Counted from the first letter of the stretch, positions 25,216-33,480 are shown. The stretch is DNA of 64,000 nt from Bacillus gobiensis (GCF_001278705.1 NZ_CP012600.1:4249764-4313763); one strand, 5' to 3'. A program made the numbers and translations. The notes: generated from the letters alone by a model not told the origin.

Positions 25216-25257
25216 TTTTCCACCTGAGTTTCTATCAATTTTGATTAACAACAAATT

Positions 25258-25273
25258 GTTTCCTCAGGGCAAA
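25258..25273 (-). promoter_or_regulatory. MntR operator of mntH
   Basis: Minus-strand TTTGCCCTGAGGAAAC agrees with the B. subtilis mntH operator core TTTGCCTTAAGGAAAC in 14 of 16 positions, as recalled, and lies just upstream of the mntH ribosome site. Confidence 0.8.
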
Positions 25274-25309
25274 TTTTATTCCCTATAAAGGATATTGTCA
25301 ACAAAAAAA

Positions 25310-25338
25310 CACGGATCCGGGTTTCACCCGAATCCGTG
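25310..25338 (-). terminator. terminator of ydaS
   Basis: Stem of 13 with one mismatch (25310-25322 with 25326-25338), three-base loop, followed on the minus strand by seven T (25303-25309). Confidence 0.9.
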
Positions 25339-25360
25339 CTTTTCTAAATTAATCATATCA

Positions 25361-25624
25361 TTAATGGCTGTGGCTTCGATTTGAATTTCTCATAATTAAG
25401 CTGAGAATAAATACGAAGATAGCCGCTCCGATAATGGCGGGAAGGATGGCGAATCCAGCGAGAGTAGGACCCCATGTTCCAAGCAGTGAATGACCAATCC
25501 ATGCTCCGACGAGGCCGGCAACCATTGCTCCAAGTATTCCACCTGGCATGCGATTGCCAACGATTGCACTTCCGATTAATCCGATCACAATAGCCACGAG
25601 TAATGAAACAAGAAAACCTAACAT
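25361..25624 (-). CDS. ydaS: GlsB/YeaQ/YmgE-family stress membrane protein YdaS
   Basis: Small membrane protein of 87 residues, three glycine-rich helices, matching the transglycosylase-associated protein family (UPF0410): VIGLIGSAIVGNRMPGGILGAMVAGLVGAWIG-type glycine pattern spread over residues 12-45, and a His/Ser-rich tail. Function is unknown; members are general stress genes. A sigma-B-type promoter lies 37 bases upstream and a strong terminator follows. The sequence AGGTGAAAAAGC precedes the ATG. Confidence 0.9.
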   Translation of the reverse strand: MLGFLVSLLVAIVIGLIGSAIVGNRMPGGILGAMVAGLVGAWIGHSLLGTWGPTLAGFAILPAIIGAAIFVFILSLIMRNSNRSHSH

Positions 25625-25660
25625 GCTTTTTCACCTCTTTCTTCGTTGTTACTATACTTA

Positions 25661-25685
25661 TTTCCTTCTTGAGGCTGGATGAAAC
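25661..25685 (-). promoter_or_regulatory. sigma-B-type promoter before ydaS
   Basis: Minus strand GTTTCA (25680-25685), 13 bases, AGGAAA (25661-25666); five of six in each hexamer. Confidence 0.65.
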
Positions 25686-25766
25686 ATCCCAACTGTTTTG
25701 AGAGAATTGGGGTTGATTCAGCTTGCGGCTTGACGTAAAATAAGAACAATTATTTACATTTTATGA

Positions 25767-25986
25767 TTGGGAGAGTACTTTATCTGAAAAAAAGCAGCGA
25801 GTCGGGATGGTGGAAGCCGATTTTTGAAGGATAAAAGAACCGCACCCATGAAAAGGCTTGCTGAAACAGAGTAGGCAGGCACGGTGAGCAACCGTTATCG
25901 TGTATGAGTGACATTTTTTGTGTCATAAGAGTGGTACCGTGGAACTAAGCTTTCGCCTCTTTAAGAGAGGCGGAGGCTTTTTTATT
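25767..25986 (+). promoter_or_regulatory. T-box leader of argS
   Basis: T-box riboswitch: Stem I with AGCGAGTCGGGATGGTGGAAGC-like distal motifs near 25795-25817, a specifier loop reading GAACCGCACC in which CGC (25841-25843, an Arg codon) is followed by A, and the T-box bulge sequence AGTGGTACCGTGG near 25930. The terminator stem is 25947-25960 with 25966-25979 followed by T. Uncharged tRNA-Arg should stabilise the antiterminator and allow argS transcription. A possible promoter TTGACG (25730) with TACATT (25755) has a long 19-base spacer. Confidence 0.93.
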
Positions 25987-26006
25987 TGAAGAAAGGATGA
26001 AGCGCA

Positions 26007-27692
26007 ATGATAAAATGGCTAGCTGCAACGGAATTGGCAAAGCTTACACATGGAGGTGCGGATGCTCTTCTTTCTCTCATTGAAATACCTCCGAATGAGG
26101 AGCTTGGTGATGCTGCCTTTCCTTGCTTTCATTTGGCTAAAGAAAAAAGAATGGCACCACAGCAAATCGCTGCTCAGCTTGCGAAAGAGTGGAACATCAC
26201 GGGAATTAAAGCAAATGCAGAAGGACCTTACGTAAACCTTACTTTTAACAAAGCTATTTATGGCAAAATGCTTATTGATAAAATAAGCGAGAATCAGTTT
26301 CGAAATTTAAACTTTGGGAATGGGAAAAAAGTGATTATCGATATGTCTTCTCCTAACATCGCGAAGCCTTTTGGAATCGGACATCTGCGTTCCACTGTTA
26401 TTGGGAACGCGCTGTATCATTTATACAAAAAAACAGGACATGTGCCTGTTCGTGTCAACCATCTTGGAGACTGGGGAACACAATTCGGAAAACAAATCGC
26501 AGCTTATAAAAAATGGGGAAATGAAGACAAACTAAATGCTTCACCGGTTGATCATTTATTTGAGCTTTATGTCCAATTCCACGAAGAAGCAGAGAACGAC
26601 CCCGGTCTTATAGACGAGGCAAGAAGCTGGTTTCACAAGCTGGAAAAAGGGGACCAGGAAGCAAGAGGTCTTTGGGAGCAATTTGTCGCAGTCAGCAAAG
26701 AGGAGTTTAATGATATGTACCGGTTTCTTGGCGTTGATTTTGAAGAAGTGCTTGGCGAGAGCTTTTACAATGACAAAATGCAGGCCGTCATCGATGAACT
26801 CGAAGAAAAAGGGCTTCTGGAGGAAAGCGACGGCGCCATGGTTGTAAAACTGGAGGAATACGATCTGCCGCCTTGCTTAATTATTAAATCCGACGGGTCT
26901 TCCATCTATGCGACAAGAGATTTGGCCACGGCTATCTATCGTCATGAAATAATGAAAGGGGAAAAGCTTCTCTATGTTGTTGGGGGAGAACAGACCCTGC
27001 ATTTTAAACAAATTTTTGCCGTCTTGGAGAAAATGGGGTATGAATGGGCAAAAGACTGCTTCCATGTTTCGTTTGGATTAATGAGACTCGAAGGTAAGAA
27101 AATGTCGACCAGGAGAGGCCGTGTAATTACGTTAAAGGAAGTAATGAAGCAGGCTATCTCGAGTGCAATAGAGATTTCAAAGGAGAAAAACCCGGACCGG
27201 ACTATTCATGATCAAACAGCAAAAGCGATGGGAACGGGTGCGGTCATCTTTGGAGATTTAAAGAACGACCGGAAAAACGATGTGAATTTCTCATTAAAGG
27301 AAGCTCTTCGGTTTGAAGGTGAGACAGGACCGTATCTTCAATATACCTATGCAAGAATCAAGAGTCTGATTAGAAAGGCTGGAGAGCAAACAGATTCAAC
27401 AGCAGAGATTAAGGAGACCTTTCTTGATTTTCCGGAGACGTGGAGGCTGTTAAAAACTTTGTCTGTATATCCGGACGTATTAAAGAAAAGTGTATCTGAA
27501 CATAAGCCTTCCCATATTGCCAAGTATGCTCTATCAATATGTAAGCATTTTAATCAGTTTTACCAACAGCAAAGAGTGTTGTCAGATGACAAGAAAGAGC
27601 AATTTACGAAACTTGCTGTCTGCAGGCAGACCGTATTACTTTTAAAAGAGTCAATGGACATCCTCGGAATAGAGGCTCCGGAAGAAATATAA
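26007..27692 (+). CDS. argS: arginyl-tRNA synthetase (T-box controlled)
   Basis: Class I synthetase of 561 residues that charges tRNA-Arg. An Add1-like N-terminal domain precedes the HIGH motif in FGIGHLRSTVIGN (about residue 122); the KMSK equivalent is KKMSTRRGR (about residue 366); the C-terminal DALR domain includes EGETGPYLQYTYARI. The type differs from the constitutive B. subtilis ArgS and resembles the additional, T-box-regulated ArgRS of the B. cereus group. It interrupts the ydaS-ydaT pair found adjacent in B. subtilis, so it is probably inserted. AAAGGATG lies nine bases before ATG 26007. Confidence 0.95.
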   Translation: MIKWLAATELAKLTHGGADALLSLIEIPPNEELGDAAFPCFHLAKEKRMAPQQIAAQLAKEWNITGIKANAEGPYVNLTFNKAIYGKMLIDKISENQFRNLNFGNGKKVIIDMSSPNIAKPFGIGHLRSTVIGNALYHLYKKTGHVPVRVNHLGDWGTQFGKQIAAYKKWGNEDKLNASPVDHLFELYVQFHEEAENDPGLIDEARSWFHKLEKGDQEARGLWEQFVAVSKEEFNDMYRFLGVDFEEVLGESFYNDKMQAVIDELEEKGLLEESDGAMVVKLEEYDLPPCLIIKSDGSSIYATRDLATAIYRHEIMKGEKLLYVVGGEQTLHFKQIFAVLEKMGYEWAKDCFHVSFGLMRLEGKKMSTRRGRVITLKEVMKQAISSAIEISKEKNPDRTIHDQTAKAMGTGAVIFGDLKNDRKNDVNFSLKEALRFEGETGPYLQYTYARIKSLIRKAGEQTDSTAEIKETFLDFPETWRLLKTLSVYPDVLKKSVSEHKPSHIAKYALSICKHFNQFYQQQRVLSDDKKEQFTKLAVCRQTVLLLKESMDILGIEAPEEI

Positions 27693-27701
27693 ACAAAAAA
27701 A

Positions 27702-27733
27702 ACCGGCATTGCAATATTATTGCATATGCCGGT
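27702..27733 (-). terminator. terminator of ydaT (minus strand), shared with argS
   Basis: ACCGGCAT (27702-27709) pairs with ATGCCGGT (27726-27733), with an inner TGCAA/TTGCA pairing. The eight-base T tract is on the minus strand. Confidence 0.75.
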
Positions 27734-27738
27734 ATATA

Positions 27739-28188
27739 TTAGGAAAAGTTTTTCGTTCGTTGAACCGATCCGTCTCTTTTATGAATGACAAGCTTTGTCC
27801 CTTTATTTTTGGCGATTTCTTCCGCCCTGTCGATCGCTTCTTGCTTCGTTTCTTTTACATAGCTGGCTCGTTTTGCTTTTTCTGTTTTGACGGCCCACCC
27901 GTCATCATGCTTGATAACGTGAGCGGCCTGATCCATGAGCTCGGGTCTCGCGTCATTATCATCAGAATCGTCTCTTTCTTCAACATCTGTATCATGAAGG
28001 AGCTCATCAATTTCGCTTTTGCTTGCATTTTCATGCCATTCCTTTGCCTGGCTGGTGGCGATCGGGATTGCGCGTCCCTCTTCGTATCCTTCATCTACCA
28101 TCGCATTGGCTATCTCAATGGCTTTCTTTTTCACTGCGGGATCCAAATTTTTTAAGGAATTGGGATAATCGTTCATGGTCCATGGCAT
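27739..28188 (-). CDS. ydaT: DUF2188 general stress protein YdaT
   Basis: Soluble protein of 149 residues in two parts: an N-terminal ChaB-like helical segment (MNDYPNSLKNLDP, then AIEIANAMVDEG and TSQAKEWHE) and a C-terminal DUF2188 domain (HDDGWAVKTEKAKRAS, AIDRAEEIAKNKGTKLVIHKRDG). It matches B. subtilis YdaT, a sigma-B-dependent protein of unknown function. A sigma-B-type promoter with a perfect -10 lies about 40 bases upstream. Confidence 0.92.
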   Translation of the reverse strand: MPWTMNDYPNSLKNLDPAVKKKAIEIANAMVDEGYEEGRAIPIATSQAKEWHENASKSEIDELLHDTDVEERDDSDDNDARPELMDQAAHVIKHDDGWAVKTEKAKRASYVKETKQEAIDRAEEIAKNKGTKLVIHKRDGSVQRTKNFS

Positions 28189-28225
28189 TTCACATCATTC
28201 CTTTCCTTTTGGATTTGTTTTAAGT

Positions 28226-28250
28226 TTACCCCAATGGAGCAGAATAAAAC
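28226..28250 (-). promoter_or_regulatory. sigma-B promoter before ydaT
   Basis: Minus strand GTTTTA (28245-28250), 13-base spacer, GGGTAA (28226-28231). The -10 is a perfect match and the -35 has one mismatch. Confidence 0.85.
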
Positions 28251-28301
28251 GTAATGTATTACAATAGAAGAAACGAATCTTCCAGGGGAGGAAACCTTTT
28301 T

Positions 28302-29141
28302 ATGCCAATTGAACACCCTGACATTTTGAGAAAACAATTAAAAGAAATTCATAAGTGGGAAAAGGATCAGCAAAAGGTCTGGTTCTGGGAAAAACTCGGG
28401 CGGTTGCCTTTTCTGATTTTGGATAAGCTGACACCTGCTTTCATCCAACGGAAAATTGGCGTCATTCTTGACGAAATCGGCAGCTTTATCCAAACTGGGG
28501 GACAATACTTAACCAGCCAAAAACATATTATTAAACAAATTTCTAAAAAAGTACCTGAAGCAGAAATCAATGATATTGAAGATATAAAAAAAGCTCCTCT
28601 TTCCGTAATGGAAGAAATCAGCACGGTAATGGGGAAAAATAGATCCCACGCAGCAACGGTGCAAGGAGCAACAACAGGAATTGGCGGCATCTTAACATTG
28701 GCTATCGATATTCCGGCCGTTTTAGGATTGTCACTGAAAACCCTGCAGGATATCGCGGTAGCCTACGGATATAATCCGAAAGTAAAGAAAGAACGAATTT
28801 TTATCGTAAAATGTCTCCAATTGGCATCCGCGGATGTAGTCGGCAAGAAAAGTATTTTACAAGAGCTGGACAACTACGATCAAAAAATGGAATCCCACCG
28901 AAACATGCTCTCGCAAATTCAAGGCTGGCGCGAAGTAGTTTACAGCTATCGCGATTCATTTGGATGGAAAAAGCTTTTGCAAATGGTTCCGATTGCAGGA
29001 ATTTTATTTGGCGCCATTACAAACCGGGCCACCATTCAAGAATTGGCTGAAACAGGAAACATGCTTTATAAAAAGAGAAGAATTATCGAACGGCTTGAGC
29101 AGCACGAGAAGCCTGAAACAGAGATTGAGAGCAGCGAGTGA
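28302..29141 (+). CDS. EcsC-family protein
   Basis: Protein of 279 residues with the EcsC-family pattern: a charged N-terminus (LKEIHKWEKDQQKVWFW), a middle amphipathic GATTGIGGILTLAIDIPAVLGLSLKTLQDIA segment spread over residues 127-157, and a C-terminal PIAGILFGAITNRATIQELAETGN. The family is named after the third gene of the ecsABC operon but its members are biochemically undefined; weak membrane association is likely. ATG 28302 follows GGGGAGG. It is divergent from ydaT, the position of ydbA in B. subtilis, though I am not sure of orthology. Confidence 0.75.
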   Translation: MPIEHPDILRKQLKEIHKWEKDQQKVWFWEKLGRLPFLILDKLTPAFIQRKIGVILDEIGSFIQTGGQYLTSQKHIIKQISKKVPEAEINDIEDIKKAPLSVMEEISTVMGKNRSHAATVQGATTGIGGILTLAIDIPAVLGLSLKTLQDIAVAYGYNPKVKKERIFIVKCLQLASADVVGKKSILQELDNYDQKMESHRNMLSQIQGWREVVYSYRDSFGWKKLLQMVPIAGILFGAITNRATIQELAETGNMLYKKRRIIERLEQHEKPETEIESSE

Positions 29142-29199
29142 AATAGTACGAACCCTAAGGTACTAGTAATCAGGTGGAATTAACAAAAAACAAGTCGTG

Positions 29200-29318
29200 A
29201 TCGCAAATAAAAACTGAGAATCGCAAATAAAGGATCAAGATCGCAAATAAAATCTCAAAATCGATCATAAACCAGGAAAGATCGTGCATAAACCAAGTGA
29301 AATCGCGCATAAGTGTCA
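29200..29318. repeat. tandem array of 20-21 bp units, six copies
   Basis: Units starting at 29200, 29220, 29240, 29260, 29281 and 29302, each opening with ATCGCAAATAAA or a close variant (ATCGATCATAAA, ATCGTGCATAAA, ATCGCGCATAAG) followed by a variable eight or nine bases. Noncoding, between the EcsC-family gene and the next array. Confidence 0.8.
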
Positions 29319-29368
29319 ATCATCGGTTATTTTCCGCTAAGAAAACGCTTTCGGAAAATTAATGCCTT

Positions 29369-29475
29369 AATTGCACGGGTGCATGCCACAATTGCACCTG
29401 GTGCACGCTATAATTGCACGGGTGCATGCACGCCATAATTGTACGGGTGCACGACATAATTGCACCCGTGCATCC
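29369..29475. repeat. tandem array of palindromic TTGCACGGGTGCA units, five copies
   Basis: Units start at 29369, 29390, 29412, 29437 and 29458 (period 21-25). Each opens with AATTGCAC or AATTGTAC and has a TGCAC/GTGCA inverted repeat. The last two units form ACGGGTGCA (29443-29451) with TGCACCCGT (29461-29469), followed by eight T from 29476, which would work as a plus-strand terminator. No gene is seen in 29142-29556. Confidence 0.8.
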
Positions 29476-29556
29476 TTTTTTTTCCTCGATACTCCTCTTA
29501 TTTGCACCTTATCAAAAAGCGCTTTTTCTCACCTCAACTTCCAGCCAAAAAAACAA

Positions 29557-31197
29557 TCAATAAGGATCTGAAGGATGGCTTTCTTCACGAGCCTGCATAA
29601 TCGCTTGTTCAGATTGAGTGGAGCCGATAGGTCCTTTGCTGTTTTTGTCAGATTCCATTTTTAAGCCTTCTGCTACCCGTTTACCATAATCAGGGTCTGC
29701 CTTTGTAAAATTCTCAATCATTTGGTCTTGAATTTCTTTTCTGCAGGTGGATAAGGCATTCACTAAATTCTTGATCAGCTCATCTCGTTCAAAGTCTGTT
29801 AATCGCCGGTAAGTTTCTCCGGCCTGTCCAAAGTTATTCGGGCGGTCGATGGCTTCTCGTTTGACGTCTCCCTCTACGTGGGGAGTATGGTCTTTTCCAT
29901 CTTGTTTTGCTTCCTTCAGGCCGCCGATTATGGAAGGTTCGTAATTGACATGAGGATTTTGGTCTGGACCACGGTCTACTCGATATTCCATCTGCCCGTC
30001 TCGCTGGTTGGTCGCGACATGTTTTTTCGGTGCGTTGATCGGAAGCTGCAAATAATTAGGCCCCACTCTGTAACGCTGGGTGTCAGAATAGGAATACGTC
30101 CGGCCTTGAAGCAGCTTATCATCAGAAAAATCGAGTCCGTCTACAAGTACTCCCGTTCCGAAGGCGGCTTGCTCCACTTCAGCAAAGTAGTTCTCCGGAT
30201 TTTTATTCAACACAAGCTTCCCAATAGGTACCCACGGAAAGTCTTCCTTATACCAAAGCTTTGTTGGATCAAGCGGGTCAAAATCGAGCTCCGGATGCTC
30301 GCCATCACTCATGATTTGGACAAAAAGCTCCCATTCCGGATACTCTCCATTTTCAATCGCTTCATATAAATCCTGTGTGGCATGGTTGAAATTTTTTCCT
30401 TGAATTTCTTCTGCTTCGCTTTGTGTCAGATTTTTAATTCCCTGCTTCGGTTCAAAATGATACTTTACAAGAACGGCTTTTCCTTCTTGATTGACCCATT
30501 TGTAGGCATGAACCCCAGATCCTTGCATTTGTCTGTAGTTGGCGGGAATGCCCCATGGCGAAAACAGAAAGGTGATCATATGCGTAGCTTCCGGAGACTG
30601 AGAAACAAAATCAAAAATTCGTTCCTGATCTTGACGGTTTGTCACAGGATCCGGTTTAAACGCATGAACCAGGTCCGGGAATTTGAGGGCATCTCGAATA
30701 AAGAAAATTTTTAAATTATTTCCAACTAGATCCCAGTTCCCGTCCTCTGTGTAAAATTTAACGGCAAAACCTCGCGGATCACGGAGTGTTTCAGGTGAAT
30801 GGTTGCCGTGGATAACTGATGAAAATCGGACAAACGCAGGGGTTTTCTTGCCCTTCTCCTGAAAAATTTTAGCTCTTGTATACTTTGAAATCGGTTTGTC
30901 ACCAAAGCTTCCGTAGGCTTCGAAATAGCCGTGGGCTCCTGCACCGCGGGCATGAACTACTCTCTCAGGAATTCGTTCACGGTCAAAGTGGCTGATTTTT
31001 TCGAGAAAATCATAATTCTCCAATGTGGTAGGCCCGCGATTTCCTACAGTTCTCATATTTTGATTGTCTGTTACAGGGTGACCTTGCCTGTTGGTTAATG
31101 TATCCTCGGTTTCATTCGTTGCAGATATGCTGCTGGAAAGCAAATGCTCATCGCCTTGAACATTCGTTCCTTCGTATTCTTGTTGTCCCTCTTTCAT
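29557..31197 (-). CDS. katX: heme catalase, KatX-like
   Basis: Monofunctional heme catalase of 546 residues that splits hydrogen peroxide. Distal His in [13 protein letters not shown] (about residue 84), Asn in [11 protein letters not shown] (about residue 158), and the proximal heme Tyr in [18 protein letters not shown] (about residue 370). Length and the N-terminal [20 protein letters not shown] fit the spore catalase KatX (547 residues) rather than KatA or the large KatE. AGGAGG lies eight bases before ATG 31197. I could not find a convincing sigma-B or sigma-F promoter upstream. Confidence 0.9.
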   Translation of the reverse strand: MKEGQQEYEGTNVQGDEHLLSSSISATNETEDTLTNRQGHPVTDNQNMRTVGNRGPTTLENYDFLEKISHFDRERIPERVVHARGAGAHGYFEAYGSFGDKPISKYTRAKIFQEKGKKTPAFVRFSSVIHGNHSPETLRDPRGFAVKFYTEDGNWDLVGNNLKIFFIRDALKFPDLVHAFKPDPVTNRQDQERIFDFVSQSPEATHMITFLFSPWGIPANYRQMQGSGVHAYKWVNQEGKAVLVKYHFEPKQGIKNLTQSEAEEIQGKNFNHATQDLYEAIENGEYPEWELFVQIMSDGEHPELDFDPLDPTKLWYKEDFPWVPIGKLVLNKNPENYFAEVEQAAFGTGVLVDGLDFSDDKLLQGRTYSYSDTQRYRVGPNYLQLPINAPKKHVATNQRDGQMEYRVDRGPDQNPHVNYEPSIIGGLKEAKQDGKDHTPHVEGDVKREAIDRPNNFGQAGETYRRLTDFERDELIKNLVNALSTCRKEIQDQMIENFTKADPDYGKRVAEGLKMESDKNSKGPIGSTQSEQAIMQAREESHPSDPY

Positions 31198-31349
31198 GAA
31201 AACCCTCCTTTACTAGTCAACTTAAATATGCCCAATTATGGAATGAACTATTAAGATAGTCACTGGATAACATGAAAAAAGTATCTGCTGCCGCATAAGC
31301 ATAATATCCCTGTATAATATTGTTATACATTAGTGGTTAGGAAATTTTA

Positions 31350-32083
31350 ATGTGACTTACATAACGATCAATTAGCTTTCGGAAAAAACGGGAAATACAG
31401 TGCAGCTTCCACCAATCGATCTTGAAATAAAAAAGGGAGCATGCATCGCCATAAAATGCAATAAAGATATGGGATACACTCTTATTCAGCTTTTATTAAA
31501 GAAGGATACAAGTTCTGGCGGGGAAATTCGTTTTTCTAATGAGAAGATCAAAATTGGAAGAAGTCTTTTAGACGAGGAATTATACGATAGTCTGACTGTA
31601 AAACAGTATTTAACCTTTTTCAGCAGCCTTTATGGAGTAAAAGCAGATTTGGGTTTTGCCCTCGAGGCAACAAGCCTGCTTGATAAAGTTGTAGATAAGA
31701 TTTCGATCCTGACTTTTTCTGAAAAGCGGCACTTCATTTAGCAAGGGCTATTATACACCAGCAGGATATTGTGATATTGCAAGAGCCTGAACAAAACACA
31801 GACGTCCATTCCTCGATGATTATCCGCCGGTTTATTAAAGAGCTTCCTGAAAACGGCTATACCGTTTTAGTCATTACATCTAATTTGGAAGAAGCTATAA
31901 GTGTTACTGATGAAGTGTACCGTATGGATGAAACCGGGATTCGAAAAGTAAACTCTGGGCTGGAAAATACTAATGAAATACAGGACCCGGAAATAGAAGA
32001 AATGGCGAGTCATCCGCTTAAATTGGGTGCCAGCAAAAATAAATGAAAAAATTATTCTATTTGATCCGATGGAGATTTATTAA
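31350..32083 (+). pseudogene. dead copy of an ABC-ATPase-like/LytTR regulator
   Basis: Degenerate paralogue of the next gene. The 5' end is ATGTGACTTACATAACG at 31350 with several stops where the intact relative reads MSLLQI. Two frames (31400-31741 and 31771-32046) carry the ABC-like domain and are joined by a one-base loss near 31735, where adding one base restores LHLARAIIHQQDIVILQEPEQNTD. A further shift near 32030 leads into PAKINEKIILFDPMEIY, the first residues of the LytTR domain, then a stop. The DNA-binding domain is deleted. Confidence 0.8.
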
Positions 32084-32180
32084 TTAATAAAATAAGAGGT
32101 TGCACGAACAGGTACGATATATTTCAATACTATCACTTGATTTATTCTAAAAAATTTCCAACTTGAGGTGTATAAATAAC

Positions 32181-32852
32181 ATGAGCTTATTGCAAATAAA
32201 ACAAATTGAAAAAAGTAAAGGAAATACGATTATATTTCCAAAGATAGATTTAGATATTCATAAAGAAGAGATTATTGCGATTCAGTGCAATAATGAAGTT
32301 GGAAAACAGTTAATCATGATGATGATTGGAGAGACATCCCTTTCAAATGGGGAGGTATTGCTGGAAGGCTTGCCTCTAAACCACCATTTTAAAAGCCTAT
32401 CTAACCGTGTAGGGTTATTTTTATTGGATGAAGCGATGTATGAACGACTGACACCGAGGGAGTACCTTAATTTTTTAAAAAGGTTATATGATGTGAACGT
32501 AGAGATTGATTCTCTCCTTCAAAAAGTTGGGTTAGCTGAGAAAGTGAAAACGAAAATTAGCAAACTTTCGTATTCTGAAAAGAAACGGATACAGCTTGCT
32601 AGGGTAATATTGCATCAGCCGGACTTGATCGTTATGGAAGAGCCCGATCAAAATATTGATATCGAAAGTAAAATCATTATGCAAAGAGTATTAGAGGAGT
32701 TCAAAGGACAAGGAAAATCCGTTCTCATTACGACAAACAACTTTGAAAGTGCCATTACTATGACAAATACGGTTTACCGTCTGAATGAGGAAGGCTTAAA
32801 GAAAATTGACGTCATTGATGAGGAAAAGGGTGTTTGCATTCCGTTTCAATAG
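32181..32852 (+). pseudogene. ABC-ATPase-like half of a frameshifted LytTR regulator
   Basis: N-terminal domain of a regulator, 223 residues. The fold follows ABC ATPases but key motifs are degraded: the Walker A position reads CNNEVGKQL, the signature LSYSEKKRIQLARV instead of LSGGQ, Walker B IVMEEPDQNID. It is probably a non-hydrolysing sensor. ATG 32181 has GAGGTG ten bases upstream. The frame ends at TAG 32850 just where the linker to the LytTR domain begins; restoring one T in the TTT near 32834 would join both halves into one protein of about 377 residues. Whether this is a mutation, a sequencing error or a true split is open. Confidence 0.75.
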
Positions 32853-33313
32853 ATGACCAGGTAATAGATTCGCAGCCGACAATCGTGAATGAAGAAATAG
32901 AAACTTCAACTGCTGAAGAGGAAAACAATGGTAAAGAACAAGCAGAAGGGGAAGCTACTACCATTCACAGACCATTACGGTTTGAAAAGATTCCAGCAAA
33001 AGTCGACGATAAAATAATTCTATTCGATCCTACGGAGATTGTCTTCGTTGAGGGTAATGAAGGGATTTCACACCTACATGTAAATGGAGAAGTCTTTCCC
33101 TGTTCCATTACATTGAATGACCTATTTGGACGATTGCAATCATTTGGATTTTTTCGTTGTCATCGATCCTATATTGTCAATTTACAAAAGGTACGTGAAG
33201 TGATTACTTGGACTAGAAATAGTTATTGCCTCATTCTTGAAGATTCTAAGAAAAGCTCTGTTCCATTATCCAAAGGAAAATTAAATGAGTTAAAAGTGAT
33301 CCTCGGAATTTAA
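32834..33313 (+). CDS. LytTR DNA-binding domain (C-terminal half of the split regulator)
   Basis: About 60 residues of acidic linker followed by a LytTR domain: IPAKVDDKIILFDPTEIVFVEG, SHLHVNGEVFPCSITLNDL, FFRCHRSYIVNLQKVREV, PLSKGKLNELKVIL. LytTR domains bind paired direct repeats. The frame can open at TTG 32834, with GAGGAAAAGGG just upstream, so independent translation is conceivable; otherwise it is the rest of the frameshifted gene at 32181. The neighbouring ABC transporter is the likely target and a 21-base-spaced direct repeat lies between them. Confidence 0.7.
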   Translation: MHSVSIDDQVIDSQPTIVNEEIETSTAEEENNGKEQAEGEATTIHRPLRFEKIPAKVDDKIILFDPTEIVFVEGNEGISHLHVNGEVFPCSITLNDLFGRLQSFGFFRCHRSYIVNLQKVREVITWTRNSYCLILEDSKKSSVPLSKGKLNELKVILGI

Positions 33314-33328
33314 CGTTCACTTCTTAAA

Positions 33329-33354
33329 GAGCATTTTTGTTCAAAAAAATGCTC
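33329..33354 (+). other. inverted repeat after the LytTR gene
   Basis: GAGCATTTTT (33329-33338) and AAAAATGCTC (33345-33354). It resembles a terminator stem without a following T tract and abuts the first operator repeat. Confidence 0.45.
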
Positions 33355-33384
33355 CATTCACCCTGAAATTAGTACCATTCACCC
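33354..33384 (+). promoter_or_regulatory. candidate LytTR operator (direct repeats, 21-bp spacing)
   Basis: CCATTCACCC occurs twice without mismatch at 33354-33363 and 33375-33384. Two direct repeats two DNA turns apart are the known layout of LytTR sites. TATACT at 33390-33395 follows as a -10, and the ABC transporter starts at 33481. Confidence 0.65.
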
Positions 33385-33480
33385 GTTTTTATACTCTTTT
33401 CGCCTTGATATTACTGCATTTCGCTCGAATTGCAACTAAACTTGAATCAAGAAGCAGAAACGGGAAAAGGAGTAACAGAA

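Noticed and set aside
25353..25634. 93-codon minus frame over ydaS
   Set aside because: Arg/Trp/Ser-rich out-of-frame reading of ydaS; the ydaS frame is a clear family match.
29200..29475. Possible CRISPR array
   Set aside because: Units are 20-25 bp with no separate constant repeats and unique 30-bp spacers, and no cas genes are present.
29371..29571. 66-codon frame over the palindromic array
   Set aside because: The peptide is a translation of the tandem repeat (His/Ala/Cys repeats) without a ribosome site.
31198..31330. Sigma-B or sigma-F promoter for the catalase gene
   Set aside because: GGGCATATT resembles a -10, but no matching -35 lies at the right spacing.
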